The position numbers and the translations under genes were made by a program. A stretch of DNA of 64,000 nt from Dichotomocladium elegans (Eukaryota > Mucoromycota > Mucoromycetes > Mucorales > Lichtheimiaceae). Position 1 is the stretch's first letter. Every line of letters starts with the position of its first letter. The notes beneath the pieces are model-generated. The model saw only the letters and a program-made list of their open reading frames with translations, was not told the DNA's origin and did not search any database. The stretch spans positions 62,001-126,000 of the forward strand of contig JAIXMN010000037.1 in NCBI GenBank assembly GCA_025716815.1, read 5' to 3'. This document shows positions 11,863-22,267 of this stretch, piece by piece.

Positions 11863-13495
11863 ATGAAATATCTAGCCCAGTACGAAGACTTTCTGCTTAA
11901 GAATGCTTCGCAAATAACAGGCATCGAAGGAACCTTACGCTCTCTTACCTATATTCTCCCTGGTAAAGACGCCAAAAGCGTGCCAAGTGAAACCATACGA
12001 GGCTCACGCTGTTGGGAATACCATAGGTCGGTTCCACGATGCAGAGCTAGCTTCCCAAGGATGTAAGGGAGGAATTGGGGGGTGGGGACAGGGAGCAGGA
12101 GGCAGGGAGCAGGAGCAGTAGAGACCCATCTTAGCTCCGGATTTGGGCTGTTGACAGATCTTGTTCGTCCATATATGAAATCTAGTGTACGCCGCGTTGA
12201 ATTTGATCGGTCTCTACCACAATTCCATCCTACGACGAGCAGCGCAGACGCATGCCGCAGAAACACAATCCGATTGTGAAGAATCGGCCTTCAACAAATA
12301 TATCAACTTCTGGTCCAGTAATTCCTCTTTGCATAAACGATGCTCTGCGTTGCTATCAATCATTTCGTATACCCAGGTCTTGATGGAAATGGCGGTGTAC
12401 AAAAAATGGGGTCAGAGGGCACATTGGCGTTGGATTGCTGCTGTGGAGGGTATCAAGTAAGCACGCAGCAGGAGGGGCCAAATGCATTGGCAATCTGACA
12501 CGGGCTATCTGCAACGTGAGGTTATTAATTTTAAATCTTCTATATAGGGCAGTGCTCAAATTGACCCTCTTCAGACTGACATCGAACCGCATGAACTTGT
12601 ACCCGCCGCATATGCAGCGCGATGTGGATCCTGTTGCGCTTGAACGGAGTCGTCGTGCAGCGGTGATCCCTGAGACGTGGAAGGGGACTCGTTCGGGTAT
12701 TGAAATGCCCCGCATCCGTGCGGCTATTGAGCTCGATGGCAGTGCGCATCAAGGCCAGGAAGGCGTCTCAACCCGGCGCAAGTTTGCAGACGTGACGGAT
12801 TATTTGATGTCCAAGGTTCTGACACCTGAAAAGCTGCGTCGACCGGACCAGATGGTCCACGTTATGAACGCGCTCGGCACAACCGGCGAAATCCTTTACA
12901 TTCTGCGTCCTCTCATCTATGGTAACGAGAAAGATATAATAGTCAAGGACGAGTTACTGAAGACAGTCGCTGTTCCCTTGTGTGCATGTGTGCAGTGCTT
13001 TCGGTATTAAAGTACGGCCGTGTGTCGTGGCGACCTTGGCTTGTGTCGTTGGCTATTGAGATCATGTCGCAGACGATGGTGCGCCAAGCATTTGAACCAC
13101 CTCACGGGGGGCGTTCGAAGATGATGCCTCTCGAGAAGCAAGAATATGCCCGTCGCCTCAAGCTATTATGGCTTAACCTTTTGCGAGGCGCGTTTTATAT
13201 CCGGATCACGAGGTAAATTGGACGAGGCGGATGTGGCTGGTGACTCATCTTTTTTTTTTTTCCTCTCCCATGATTATTTACCCCGCCAACTCGCCTATTT
13301 CCCTCGCCAAATAAGACCACGCCTGGAGCGATTCTGCAATTCAGTGGAGAACAAGGCTGTGCTGTCGATTGTGTCAAGTAAGTTTGTAGACGGCCGGATA
13401 GAGCACTGATGCTCATCTCCCTCTCCTTTACAGACATTCTTCGTGACTACCTTCCCCTCTGGGAAAACATTTACTTCTACACTTCTTCTTCCTAG
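11863..13495 (+). CDS. PEX16: Peroxin Pex16, peroxisomal membrane biogenesis
   Basis: Integral peroxisomal membrane protein that recruits Pex3 and supports membrane-protein import into peroxisomes. Seven exons (11863-11962, 12027-12062, 12186-12456, 12548-12921, 12996-13212, 13316-13377, 13434-13495) join in phase to 373 aa. The start MKYLAQYEDFLLKNASQITG, SLRSLTYILPGRFHDAELAS, LYAALNLIGLYHNSIL and RWIAAVEGIKAVLKLTLFR are the family signature. LYILRPLIY and LKYGRVSWRPWLVSLAIEI follow in the membrane region, and DYLPLWENIYFYTSSS is at the C-terminus. Exon 2 is only 36 nt. The gene runs in the same direction as the PRELI-like gene 311 bp upstream. Confidence 0.92.
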
Positions 13496-14259
13496 GCTGT
13501 TTTCTATGCTGCGCTATGGTGAATGTAATAAATAGGGCTTTTCAGCTGATTCTGTACGGGAATACTCGGTTTCGCGGTGGGGTATTGGCTTCTCCGGTCG
13601 ATCGGTCCGCCCATGAACTCCATAATATAAATTTTGGAGTGGAGCCCAGAGACCAATATTCTACAGAAGCATGATGGAAGAACTAATTTTTTTTAGAAAG
13701 GACAGTGCCGCTATCCTAACCCCCCCTCCCCGGTTACCTTTGCCCCTTGCCCACGGCATATCCAAACCCGATGCCATCAGCAAATTGCCTCGCTCACATG
13801 CCCAGACCACAGCTCGCTTAGCTTGCCTACACAATGGTTCTCCGTTGGATGGAAATGGAGTGCACTTGCTTCATATTCCATTGATGCAATCACATATTTT
13901 TAAACGGATTATTAAGGCTGCGTCTGAAATAAAGAGTTTCACAAGCAGTGAAAGAGCGGGTAATAGCCTTATCGGGCGGGAGGGATGAAGGGGGTGCCCA
14001 CGCGGGGGATGAACAAGATACAATCACCTGCAACACACACACTCAATCTCCCCCCACCTTTTCCTTTATTTTTTTTTTATTTCTCCTTTCTCCCTTGTCT
14101 CCCTTTCTCCTTCTTTCTTTCTTTCTCTCTCTCTCTCTCTCTCTGCGAGTGTGCGTGTGTGTTGTGTGCGTGTGTGTGTGTGTGCGTGCGTTGTGTGAAT
14201 GTGTGAATGTTTTCATGCCATATCGCCTCACTCCCCTCCCCCCACATTTTTTTTCTTAA
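13496..14259. other. Intergenic region with pyrimidine and GT tracts
   Basis: The 764 bp upstream of the methyltransferase gene contain a long pyrimidine run (about 14050-14143), including CTTT and CT repeats, passing directly into a GT/GC alternating tract (about 14146-14205). Open frames here are low-complexity artefacts. No gene was recognised. Confidence 0.6.
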
Positions 14260-16147
14260 ATGACATTCCCTCCAAAGAAGCGACGACCCTCACGCCTTTT
14301 CTCCTGGATATCGCAATTGGCTCGCCGTGCGAGTGACACTTCATCCGTGCTTCCACAAACATTCTCGGTAGCCTCTGATTATCCGTCACCGACCTCTACT
14401 CCTCAAGTCACGGACCGTACATCGATCCACCATCAATCATCTTCAGCCACCAGTGCTGCTATTACACTTTCCACCTCACCACCTCCTTACCTTGGTGACG
14501 ACGACAATGACGGCAGTGTCGGTGAGATGATGATGATAAAGAAAGCCACCACGAAAGGTGCAGGTACAGACAACGACGACGATGACGACGACGACGACGA
14601 GGATAGCGAGACCGATGAAGAAGATGATGCATCGGCTAGGAGCGAACAACGGGTGCGGTCGCGGCAGCTCCAACAGCAAGCTTTCCCGCGACAACAGCGT
14701 CATCAATCATTACAGCAAAGACACCGACAGCAGCATCAACAACAGCAACAGCAGCAAGCCAGACGTAGACCCGCATCTGTGTTTTCGTTGCCTAACAAGA
14801 CGGTCACCGAACCAACATGTCTGCCACGGCACTCGTGCGACTTTGAACAGAAACGCCCAATGTCAATCACAAACTCGCCCAGAGAACCGGGCCATCAGCG
14901 CAACGACAGCATCACCACCTGCCATTGTCCACGAAGCGATTGGCCTCGGCCAGACCGAATGATCATCCGGCAAGAGTTAATCCGCTTGGCATTGGACGGG
15001 TAAAACAAAAAGTGTGGGGGGGGGTGGGGCCGGTAAAAATAAAAGGATCAAAAGTCCGGAGTTGGAGAGAGTAATAAGCTATAGGGGGGGAGGGGGAGGT
15101 CTTGAAGACGCTGACATAAGAACCCGCCTTTTTTTAGGTTATACTACAGCCCGGTAAATTTGAAAGAGAATAGCCGTATTCTTCATGTGGGGTAAAAAAA
15201 AAAAAACAAGGGCGGAGAGGGAAAGCAAAATATCCCACTTACACTGCTTTTTTCTTATTAGATGCGGCGATGGCAGCTGGTGCATCGAGATAGCAAAGCG
15301 ATACAAGGACTCGACAGTAATCGGCATGGATCTTCATGACGCGATAGATCGGTCTAACAAAAAGCTGCCTTCTAACTTCAAATTTGTGCATGCTCAAAAA
15401 AGTTTCCTCCAAACACTGCGGAGACAGCCCGACAATATATTCGATTTTATCTTTGTGCGGTTCCTGATCTTTTCATGTCCGCCCGACATGTACCGCGAGG
15501 TGATCCAAGAATGCTGGCGGGTGTGCAAACCAAGAGGCTTTGTGGAGATGATGGAGTTGGACATGCAAATCTATGGGAACCCACAGGTGGGACCGATTAC
15601 CAAGATGCTGAATGCACAAGGTAAGACAGAGAGACAACACCCCCTCCTCCAGGGACGATATGAGGAACTGATGGCAAACAAAAAAGTGATCTACAAGATG
15701 CAATACCGTGCCCTGGACCCTCACTTTGCCCAGCACTTGCAGGACTTTTTCTTTTTTCATGAATTGGTAGAACAGATGCATCAGCGTCACGGGGATGCGT
15801 ATCATGCAAAGTACACTTCTTTGCCCCTGGGCGTGTGGGGCGGCCGCATCGGGGTCATGTTTCGAGACGACTGGCACGACTTGATCGAGGCTGTTCACGC
15901 TGCCAGTCCTGAGAAGGATGACCATGATACCGTTGCTGCTGTTATGCGCAGCAGAAACAAAAGTATCCATCCGGCTGATCTGGGAGCACTTGAGGATGAT
16001 GACGACGACGATGACGACGGTTCGCTTGCCAACTATGATCCATGGACTGACCAACGGCTCAAGGCGACTTTGGAGCATGTAGATGAGGAGCTTGAAACCT
16101 ACTCATCCTTCATGAACCTTCATCATGCATATGCACAGAAGCACTGA
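14260..16147 (+). CDS. Class I SAM-dependent methyltransferase with long disordered N-terminus
   Basis: Exons 14260-14999, 15138-15191 and 15262-16147 give 559 aa. The first about 235 residues are low complexity: Ser/Thr/Pro-rich, an Asp/Glu run coded by GAC repeats, and Gln runs coded by CAG/CAA. The Rossmann methyltransferase fold starts after ELIRLALDG. SAM motif I, RILHVGCGDGSWCIEIAKRY, is assembled across the small second exon. It is followed by the acidic loop VIGMDLHD, DFIFVRFLIFSC, and the post-motif ECWRVCKPRGFVEMMELD. Related fungal proteins are often annotated as LaeA/UMTA-like methyltransferases, but the substrate is unknown. A second Asp run (about 15990-16018) lies near the C-terminus. 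No neighbour suggests a pathway. Confidence 0.78.
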
Positions 16148-16467
16148 TACTGCCCAGCACGAAAAAAAAAATGTTCTTATACCCTGTACAGTTTTCCTTC
16201 TTATTCACAAACACGTTAAACCCCCTCCCAACTTTAATAGTAGTAGCAAATAATAGCCATACATCTAAATAGTAGTAATAGCAACACCCGTTCTTAATAA
16301 TGATGACAGATTTTCCGGAAACAAAACCAAGAAGCGGGGGCGGAGTGGGTTTTTAGGAAATAATCCCACGGTGGTGAATTATTTCAACGGTGGGCGTTTT
16401 GGTGAAAGAGAGCGTGTGTGTGTTTCTTTCCTTATTCCCTACCCCAACCCCCGCTCAAGCAAGTCTC
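16148..16467. other. Short intergenic spacer
   Basis: 320 bp between the methyltransferase and acetoacetyl-CoA synthetase genes, both rightward. It is A/T-rich with repeated TAGTAG/AATAGT words around 16235-16285. No gene was recognised. Confidence 0.45.
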
Positions 16468-18962
16468 ATGGTTACTGCCGCATCTGCCCTCACTGTCGAT
16501 CCGCCGTGCCTATGGAAGCCTTCCCATCCAGAGAACACGGAGATGGATAAATTCCGTCGCTACATTTGCAAGAAGCACAACCTCACGCTTGGTAAAGTTT
16601 CTGTCCTGGCATTCTCTGTTTTGGTTCTTTGCCCTTGTTGATCCCTGTTTATCTTAGAGGACTATCCTTCGCTCTGGCGATGGTCCGTGACATCGCTCGC
16701 GGACTTCTGGACAGGAGTGTGGGAATACACAAACATCATTTCTTCGAAGCGGGCGGATCGGGTGCTTGATCTCTCAGTACCGCTCGATGCCGTGCCAGAG
16801 TGGTTTGCGGGCGCGCGTCTGAACTTTGCCGAGAACCTGCTATGGTGCAGGGACGCGACGCACACGGCGCTGATTGTCACGGGCGAGGGTCAGGCGGAGG
16901 CTGGCAGACGCATCAGCTATGCGGAGCTGTACGAGCAAGTCAAGCAGTGTGCTGCCGCGCTTGAGGCGGCGGGCGTCGGCGTCGGCGATCGCGTCGCAGC
17001 GTACATCCCCAACTGCGCCGAGGCCATCGTTGCCATGCTGGCGACCATCAGCCTCGGCGCCATCTGGAGCTCGACATCGCCCGACTTTGGCACAACCGGC
17101 GTCCTGGATCGCTTTGAGCAGATTGCACCCAAGGTGCTCTTCTCCGTCAATGCCGTCGTGTACAATGGCAAGAAGCTCGACCACCTCGCCAAGCTGAAGC
17201 CCGTCGCCGAGGGATTGCGGAGCTCGGTCAAGAAAGTGGTCGTCATCCCTTTTGTGCAGGACATGCCATGCGCATTGCCCGGTACGGTCACCTGGGACGC
17301 CTTCCTCGCATCCCCCAAGAAAACGTCGGAGCCCGACACCCCCATCCGCTTTGCACAGGTGCCCTTCAACCACCCGGCCTTCATCTTGTTCAGCTCAGGC
17401 ACCACCGGCCTACCCAAATGCATTGTCCATTCCGGCGGCGGATTGCTGCTTCAGCTCAAGAAGGAGCATGTCATTCATGGCAGCATGTCGAAGGACGACG
17501 TCTTCTTTTATTATACAACGACGGGCTGGATGATGTGGAACTGGCTCGTTGCAGGCCTCAGCGTCGGCGCCACACTGGTTTTGTGGGACGGAAGCCCCTT
17601 CAAGCCATCGCCCATTCACCTTTGGAAACTCGTGGATCGATTCGGGTAATAATACTCTGTTGAGAAAAACAAGAAGACAGGCGACAGTAATGACTAAAGC
17701 ATACACGATGCTGTTCCTTTTTTTTTTTTTGGCGTAGCATCACACATTTTGGTACATCGGCAAAGTATCTTCAATCGCTCCAGGAAGCCCACGTCTATCC
17801 AAGTGAGTATGGACATACACAGCTAACAATCACAGACTCACCCAAGGAGCTCTCTGTGCACAGAGAACGAATGCAAGCTGACCACCCTCAAGGCAATCTA
17901 CTCAACCGGATCACCATTGAAGCCGGAAAGTTTCGAATTCTGTTACAAGCACATCAAGAGCGACATGTTCCTCGGCAGCATCACGGGTGGTACGGATATC
18001 TGCTCCCTCTTTGCGGGCCACAACTCCGCGCTTCCTGTCTACCGTGGTGAGATCCAATGCATTTGCCTTGGCATGAAGATTGAGGCGTGGCGTGATGCGA
18101 GTAAGTGGATGGCCAACAATGGGTGGTGGTAGTGGTGATGATGCCGGGCGTTGTCGTTGTTGGCCTAATTTTTTTTTGGTTGTTGCGAATGCATACCGTG
18201 CAATCAATAGATCAACCTGTCTATGCCGAGGCTGCAGACCTTGTTTGCACAGCACCCTTTCCGTGTATGCCCGTCTACATGTATAACGATGATGCGCAGC
18301 GATCCAAGTATAAGAACGCATACTTTGATGTCTATAAGAACGTCTGGTATCATGGCGATTACGTCTGGCTCAACCCACGCACGGGCGGTGTGGTCATGCT
18401 GGGCCGCTCGGACGGCACGCTGAACCCAAGCGGCGTCCGCTTCGGCAGCGCCGAGATTTATAATATTGTCGACCGATTCACAGAAATCGAGGACGAGTTG
18501 TGCGTCGGTCAGAAGATCAAGGGTGAGGATGATGAACGGGTCGTCTTGTTCGTCAAGATGAAGCCCGGCGTGCCATTCACCGACGATCTCGCCAAGAAAA
18601 TCAAGACCGCCATCCGGGCCGAGCTGAGCCCACGCCATGTACCTGCATTTGTCTTGCCCATCAAGGACATCCCTGTAAGTTGGTTGCAAAACAATGTGTG
18701 CACATGCACAAGAAAAAAAAATGGACCGAGGAGGAACTTATGTGTATATTATATATATCGATAGTACACAATCAACGGTAAAAAAGTCGAAGTTGCTGTC
18801 AAGGTAATCTAGGAGACCAGGGAAGAGGAGAGAGGGTGATGGTTGCTTAAGGGTTGTGTCCTATAGAAAATTATCTCGGGCCAAAAAGTCACGCCGACCG
18901 GAACGCTGGCTAATCCTGAGAGTCTTGCACTCTACTATGATATCCCTGCTTTGGCCCAGTGA
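16468..18962 (+). CDS. AACS: Acetoacetyl-CoA synthetase
   Basis: ANL-superfamily enzyme that activates acetoacetate to acetoacetyl-CoA using ATP, feeding ketone bodies or leucine carbon into sterol and lipid synthesis. Exons 16468-16591, 16658-17645, 17738-17802, 17864-18100, 18211-18674, 18765-18803 and 18867-18962 join to 670 aa, the expected length. Landmarks in order: LNFAENLLW, GAIWSSTSPDFG, the phosphate-binding loop FILFSSGTTGLPKCIVHSG, YYTTTGWMMWNW, STGSPLKPESFEF, SITGGTDICSLFAGHN, the hinge GRSDGTLNPSGVRFGSAEIY, and the C-terminal catalytic-lysine region YTINGKKVEVAVKK. The start at 16468 is preferred over an in-frame ATG at 16390, which would add a low-complexity leader. Exon 2 is clearly more GC-rich than the flanking DNA. 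Confidence 0.93.
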
Positions 18963-19003
18963 ATGGGGATCATTTGGGAGAAGAAGAAGGGTCGTTCCGC
19001 TCG

Positions 19004-19438
19004 TCAGCAGCTGCAACAGCAGCAGTCGCAGCATCCCGCCCCATTGTAGTCATCGTAATATTCTGCGCAACACCACCCTAGACAGATCCCTGCCAAGCTA
19101 TACACATATTAAAAAGAAAAAAAAAGAGTTAGAGAACTTTACTACATATACTGAGCAATAAACGCTACTCACAAGGGAAGACAGCAGCACTCGCCACCAC
19201 GATGACCGCATTCACAGCAATCTTGCTGGTAAGGCGGTGGGGGCGGATAATGATATTGGGGAGCCGGATATGACATCGGAGCAGAAGCAGGAGGGTAATA
19301 ATACCCAGCACCGGATATCACTGGAGGGGAGGCCGTAACAGATTGCACGACAACAGGCGACGGCAAGGGTTGTCGATGAAGCATCAAGAAAGACGGAGAA
19401 AAAGAAGAGATGTGGGATGCAATTTTCTCATAGCCCAT
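19004..19438 (-). CDS. Small Cys-rich, Tyr/Pro-rich protein, CYSTM-like
   Basis: Two exons, 19438-19173 and 19097-19004, give 119 aa. The middle is Tyr/Pro-rich (GYYYPPASAPMSYPAPQYHY followed by a proline run). The C-terminal third is a cysteine cluster around a short hydrophobic stretch: QQDCCECGHRGGECCCLPF, LAGICLGWCCAEYYDDY, then GCCDCCCCSCC at the very end. This XYPPX plus Cys-rich membrane-module layout resembles the eukaryotic CYSTM family, linked to stress tolerance. The splice was chosen because it continues the cysteine cluster and keeps frame; reading on without it ends the protein at 19169. The start could instead be the internal Met at 19384. The gene is tail-to-tail with the acetoacetyl-CoA synthetase gene, 41 bp apart. 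Family assignment is by composition only. Confidence 0.6.
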
Positions 19439-20594
19439 ATGAAGTAGCTATTTCTCAGGAGTTCCATTGTTTTGAGTGAGCTCAGTGCTATCACACCACA
19501 CGTGGCTGATCTCAGGCAAACAACACCATGCTTTCGACTGTGTGTCATGGCATCGCTTGCCCGCTCTCGCTCTCTCTCTCTCTTCCTGTCGATAAAAAAA
19601 AAGTCCGTCCACATCATCTGGCTTTTATTCATTCTCGAGATCATGCAATGTGGATCACGCCCGATCATCCGACTGTCCAGTATCGCAGGAGACGATATGC
19701 CGTTTGTTTACGGGCGTGTAAGGAAGAGAAGGGCGGTTAAATGAAATGGGGGGGTATTCATTTTGGCTGTGAAACAAAACAAAAGAGGTGGAAGAGCCGC
19801 GCGACCACGCGCGCAAGCTCTCTGACGTTTTCCGCGGATTGGAGAAAGACAGAAAGAAAGAGAGAGAGAGAGAGAGAGAGAGCGAGGGCGCGCCATGACA
19901 CGGTCCGCTGTCGGAGCTGATTTCCCCAGTCTTAAAGCATTCGGGCAGTAAACAAAAAGGCCCGAGTCTTCCAGATCGCTTATTCAGGGCAAAGCATTCG
20001 GCTAATCTGCAAACATTAAATAAAAGGGTTACCGGTCCTCCAGAAAGAGGATGCCTTGTCAAAAGTGTGTATAAAGAGTGTGGCTTTACTCCGAAGGTCT
20101 GTGTTATGTGCATGCAACGCGTGGTTTTGGGCTAACCAAATCTTCATATGCTCTGACCTTCCCCTTCCACGGAACTCTTCGGGTGCTCAGCTGAACCCCG
20201 TCCTTTCCCCCCCGCACATGTTAACGCGTTCAGACAGTCGGTATAAACAATCCACACTACCGTCCGACAAACACTTGCACCACGTTTCATCGAGAGAGAG
20301 AGCGCACTCTCTCTCGATAGGCGAAAACAAACTAGGTTGTGCAGCAGACCGATTATCCCCAATTCGCAAGTATAGTTGCTGATCGGAAAGGCATAGGTCT
20401 ATTATGTGTTGCGCATGTGGGTGCAAGGAAAACCCGGACGGGGAAAGGGTGGGGGGAGGGAAGGACCGGTCACCCCGTCGAAAAAAACTCGGGGTCCAAG
20501 ATGGGGACGGTGTGAAAAAAAAAATATAAATTCGCATAAATTTGGGCAGCGCAACGTGATCTTGCACTTCTTCTCTTGTTTTCGTCTCCTCAAC
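19439..20594. promoter_or_regulatory. FBA1: Aldolase upstream region
   Basis: 1.16 kb before the aldolase start. It contains a GA microsatellite (about 19854-19884), a 12-bp perfect inverted repeat of GA/CT (20289-20300 and 20307-20318), a G-rich block (20440-20470), and a TATA-like AAATATAAATT at about 20521-20531, 65-75 bp before the ATG. This fits the core promoter of a highly expressed glycolytic gene. Long open frames here are repeat-driven, with no recognisable protein. Confidence 0.55.
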
Positions 20595-21113
20595 ATGGGT
20601 ATTCTTGACATTGTTCCTGCTGGCGTCGTCACTGGCGATAACTTGCGCAAGCTCTTCACCTATGGTACGTTCTCGGCCTGCTATGTTGTATTACAATGCC
20701 TTCCCCCCCAGGATCAACTCATTTTCTCTTTCTACTAAAGCTCGCGAGCACAACTTTGCCATTCCTGCCATCAACTGCACCTCCACCAGGTAATATACCC
20801 CCGGTTCATCTAACAAATAGGGCTATTGGTTGACATGCAAAAAATACTACAGCACCATCAACGCCGCTCTTGAGGCCGCCCGCGACATCAAGTCGCCTAT
20901 CATCATCCAGTTCTCCAACGGTGGTGCTGCCTACATTGCCGGCAAGGGCTTGAGCAACAAGAACCAGGAGGCTGCTATCCTCGGTGCTGTTGCAGGTGCT
21001 CAGGTACGACCCGGATACACGTGTATGTGATGATGGACAGCCATCGCTGATACGACGATGCGCCTTTTAGTACATCCGCACTGTCGCCAAGGCGTACGGC
21101 ATCCCTGTTGTGA

Positions 21114-21147
<34 letters not shown>

Positions 21148-21947
21148 CTGGTTCGACGGTAAATGGAAAAGATAAGAATAGACGTGCTGGGTTTGAACGG
21201 AGGAAAAACTGACAAAGTGCCTTTTTAGGCATGTTGGCTGCCGACGAGGAATACTTTGCAAAGAACGGCGAGCCCCTCTTCTCATCGCACATGCTGGATC
21301 TGTCCGAGGAGAGCAAGGAGGAGAACATCGAGATCTGCCTCAAGTATCTGAAGCGCATGGCACCCATGGGCTGCTTGCTCGAGATGGAAATCGGTATCAC
21401 GGGTGGTGAGGAAGACGGTGTTAACAACGAGGGCGTCGACAATGCTTCGTTGTACACCCAGCCCGAGGACATCTGGGATATCTACAAGGCCTTCAGCGAA
21501 ATCACCGATCTCTTCTCGATCGCTGCTGCCTTTGGCAACGTGCACGGCGTCTATGCCCCCGGCAATGTCAAGCTCCACCCCGAGCTCCTTGCCAAGCACC
21601 AGGCTTACCTCAAGAAGCAGCTCGGCTGCGAGAATGACAAGCCCGCCTTCTTCGTCTTCCACGGCGGCTCGGGCTCCACCGAGGAGGAGATTGCCACTGC
21701 TGTCAACAATGGCGTCGTCAAGATGAATGTCGACACCGACACCCAGTGGGCCTACTGGGCTGGTCTCCGCACCTTCTACGAGGCCAAGCGTGACTACCTG
21801 CAGACCCAGGTCGGTAACCCCGAGGGTGAGGGCAAGCCTAACAAGAAGTTCTACGACCCACGCGTCTGGGTTCGTGAGGCCGAGAAATCCATGATTGCCC
21901 GTGTGCAGCAGGCATGCAAGGATCTTGGCAACGTCAACACTCTGTAA
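20595..21947 (+). CDS. FBA1: Fructose-bisphosphate aldolase, class II
   Basis: Zinc-dependent aldolase of glycolysis and gluconeogenesis, interconverting fructose 1,6-bisphosphate with glyceraldehyde 3-phosphate and dihydroxyacetone phosphate in the cytosol. Exons 20595-20664, 20741-20789, 20853-21003, 21071-21158 and 21229-21947 give 358 aa, matching fungal class II enzymes. Visible signatures: AREHNFAIPAINCTSTSTIN, SPIIIQFSNGGAAY, the metal-binding YGIPVVIHSDHCAKKLLPW, LEMEIGITGGEEDGV, AAAFGNVHGVYAPGNVKL (zinc His), FHGGSGSTEEEI and NNGVVKMNVDTDTQW. The exons use C-ending codons heavily, as expected for a highly expressed gene. All introns are canonical. Confidence 0.96.
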
Positions 21948-22267
21948 ATACCGCCACAACCTCGTAACTTCCTTTGCCGTCCTCCTCCTCCATGTAAACG
22001 CGCCCTCACACACACACACACCACCGACCAGGTTAAACTAAAAAAAAAAAAGTCGCACGCACATGATAAAATAAAGAAGCAACCAAAATCGTTGTTTGAT
22101 TACATTCCCGTGGTTTTTGCATCATCGTTGATGACAACGGCAAACATGAGCGTGTGATCATCATCACAGAAAAGCGTGATAAATAATGTAGAGAGCGCAT
22201 GGCCCTGGCTCCTTTATTGACCTTCTTTCTTTTTTCCCATCCCACCTTCGCTTCCTCTTCTAATGCC

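Noticed and set aside
13948..14259. Ser/Leu/Phe-rich open frames before the methyltransferase
   Set aside because: Produced by CT and GT repeats; no start context or motifs.
15621..15652. GTAAGA...TCCAG as an intron inside the methyltransferase
   Set aside because: It would be 32 nt and its removal brings a stop into frame; the unspliced frame stays open.
19655..20113. 152-codon open frame on the minus strand upstream of the aldolase
   Set aside because: Contains a GA-repeat-derived Ser-Leu run and no known motif; probably chance.
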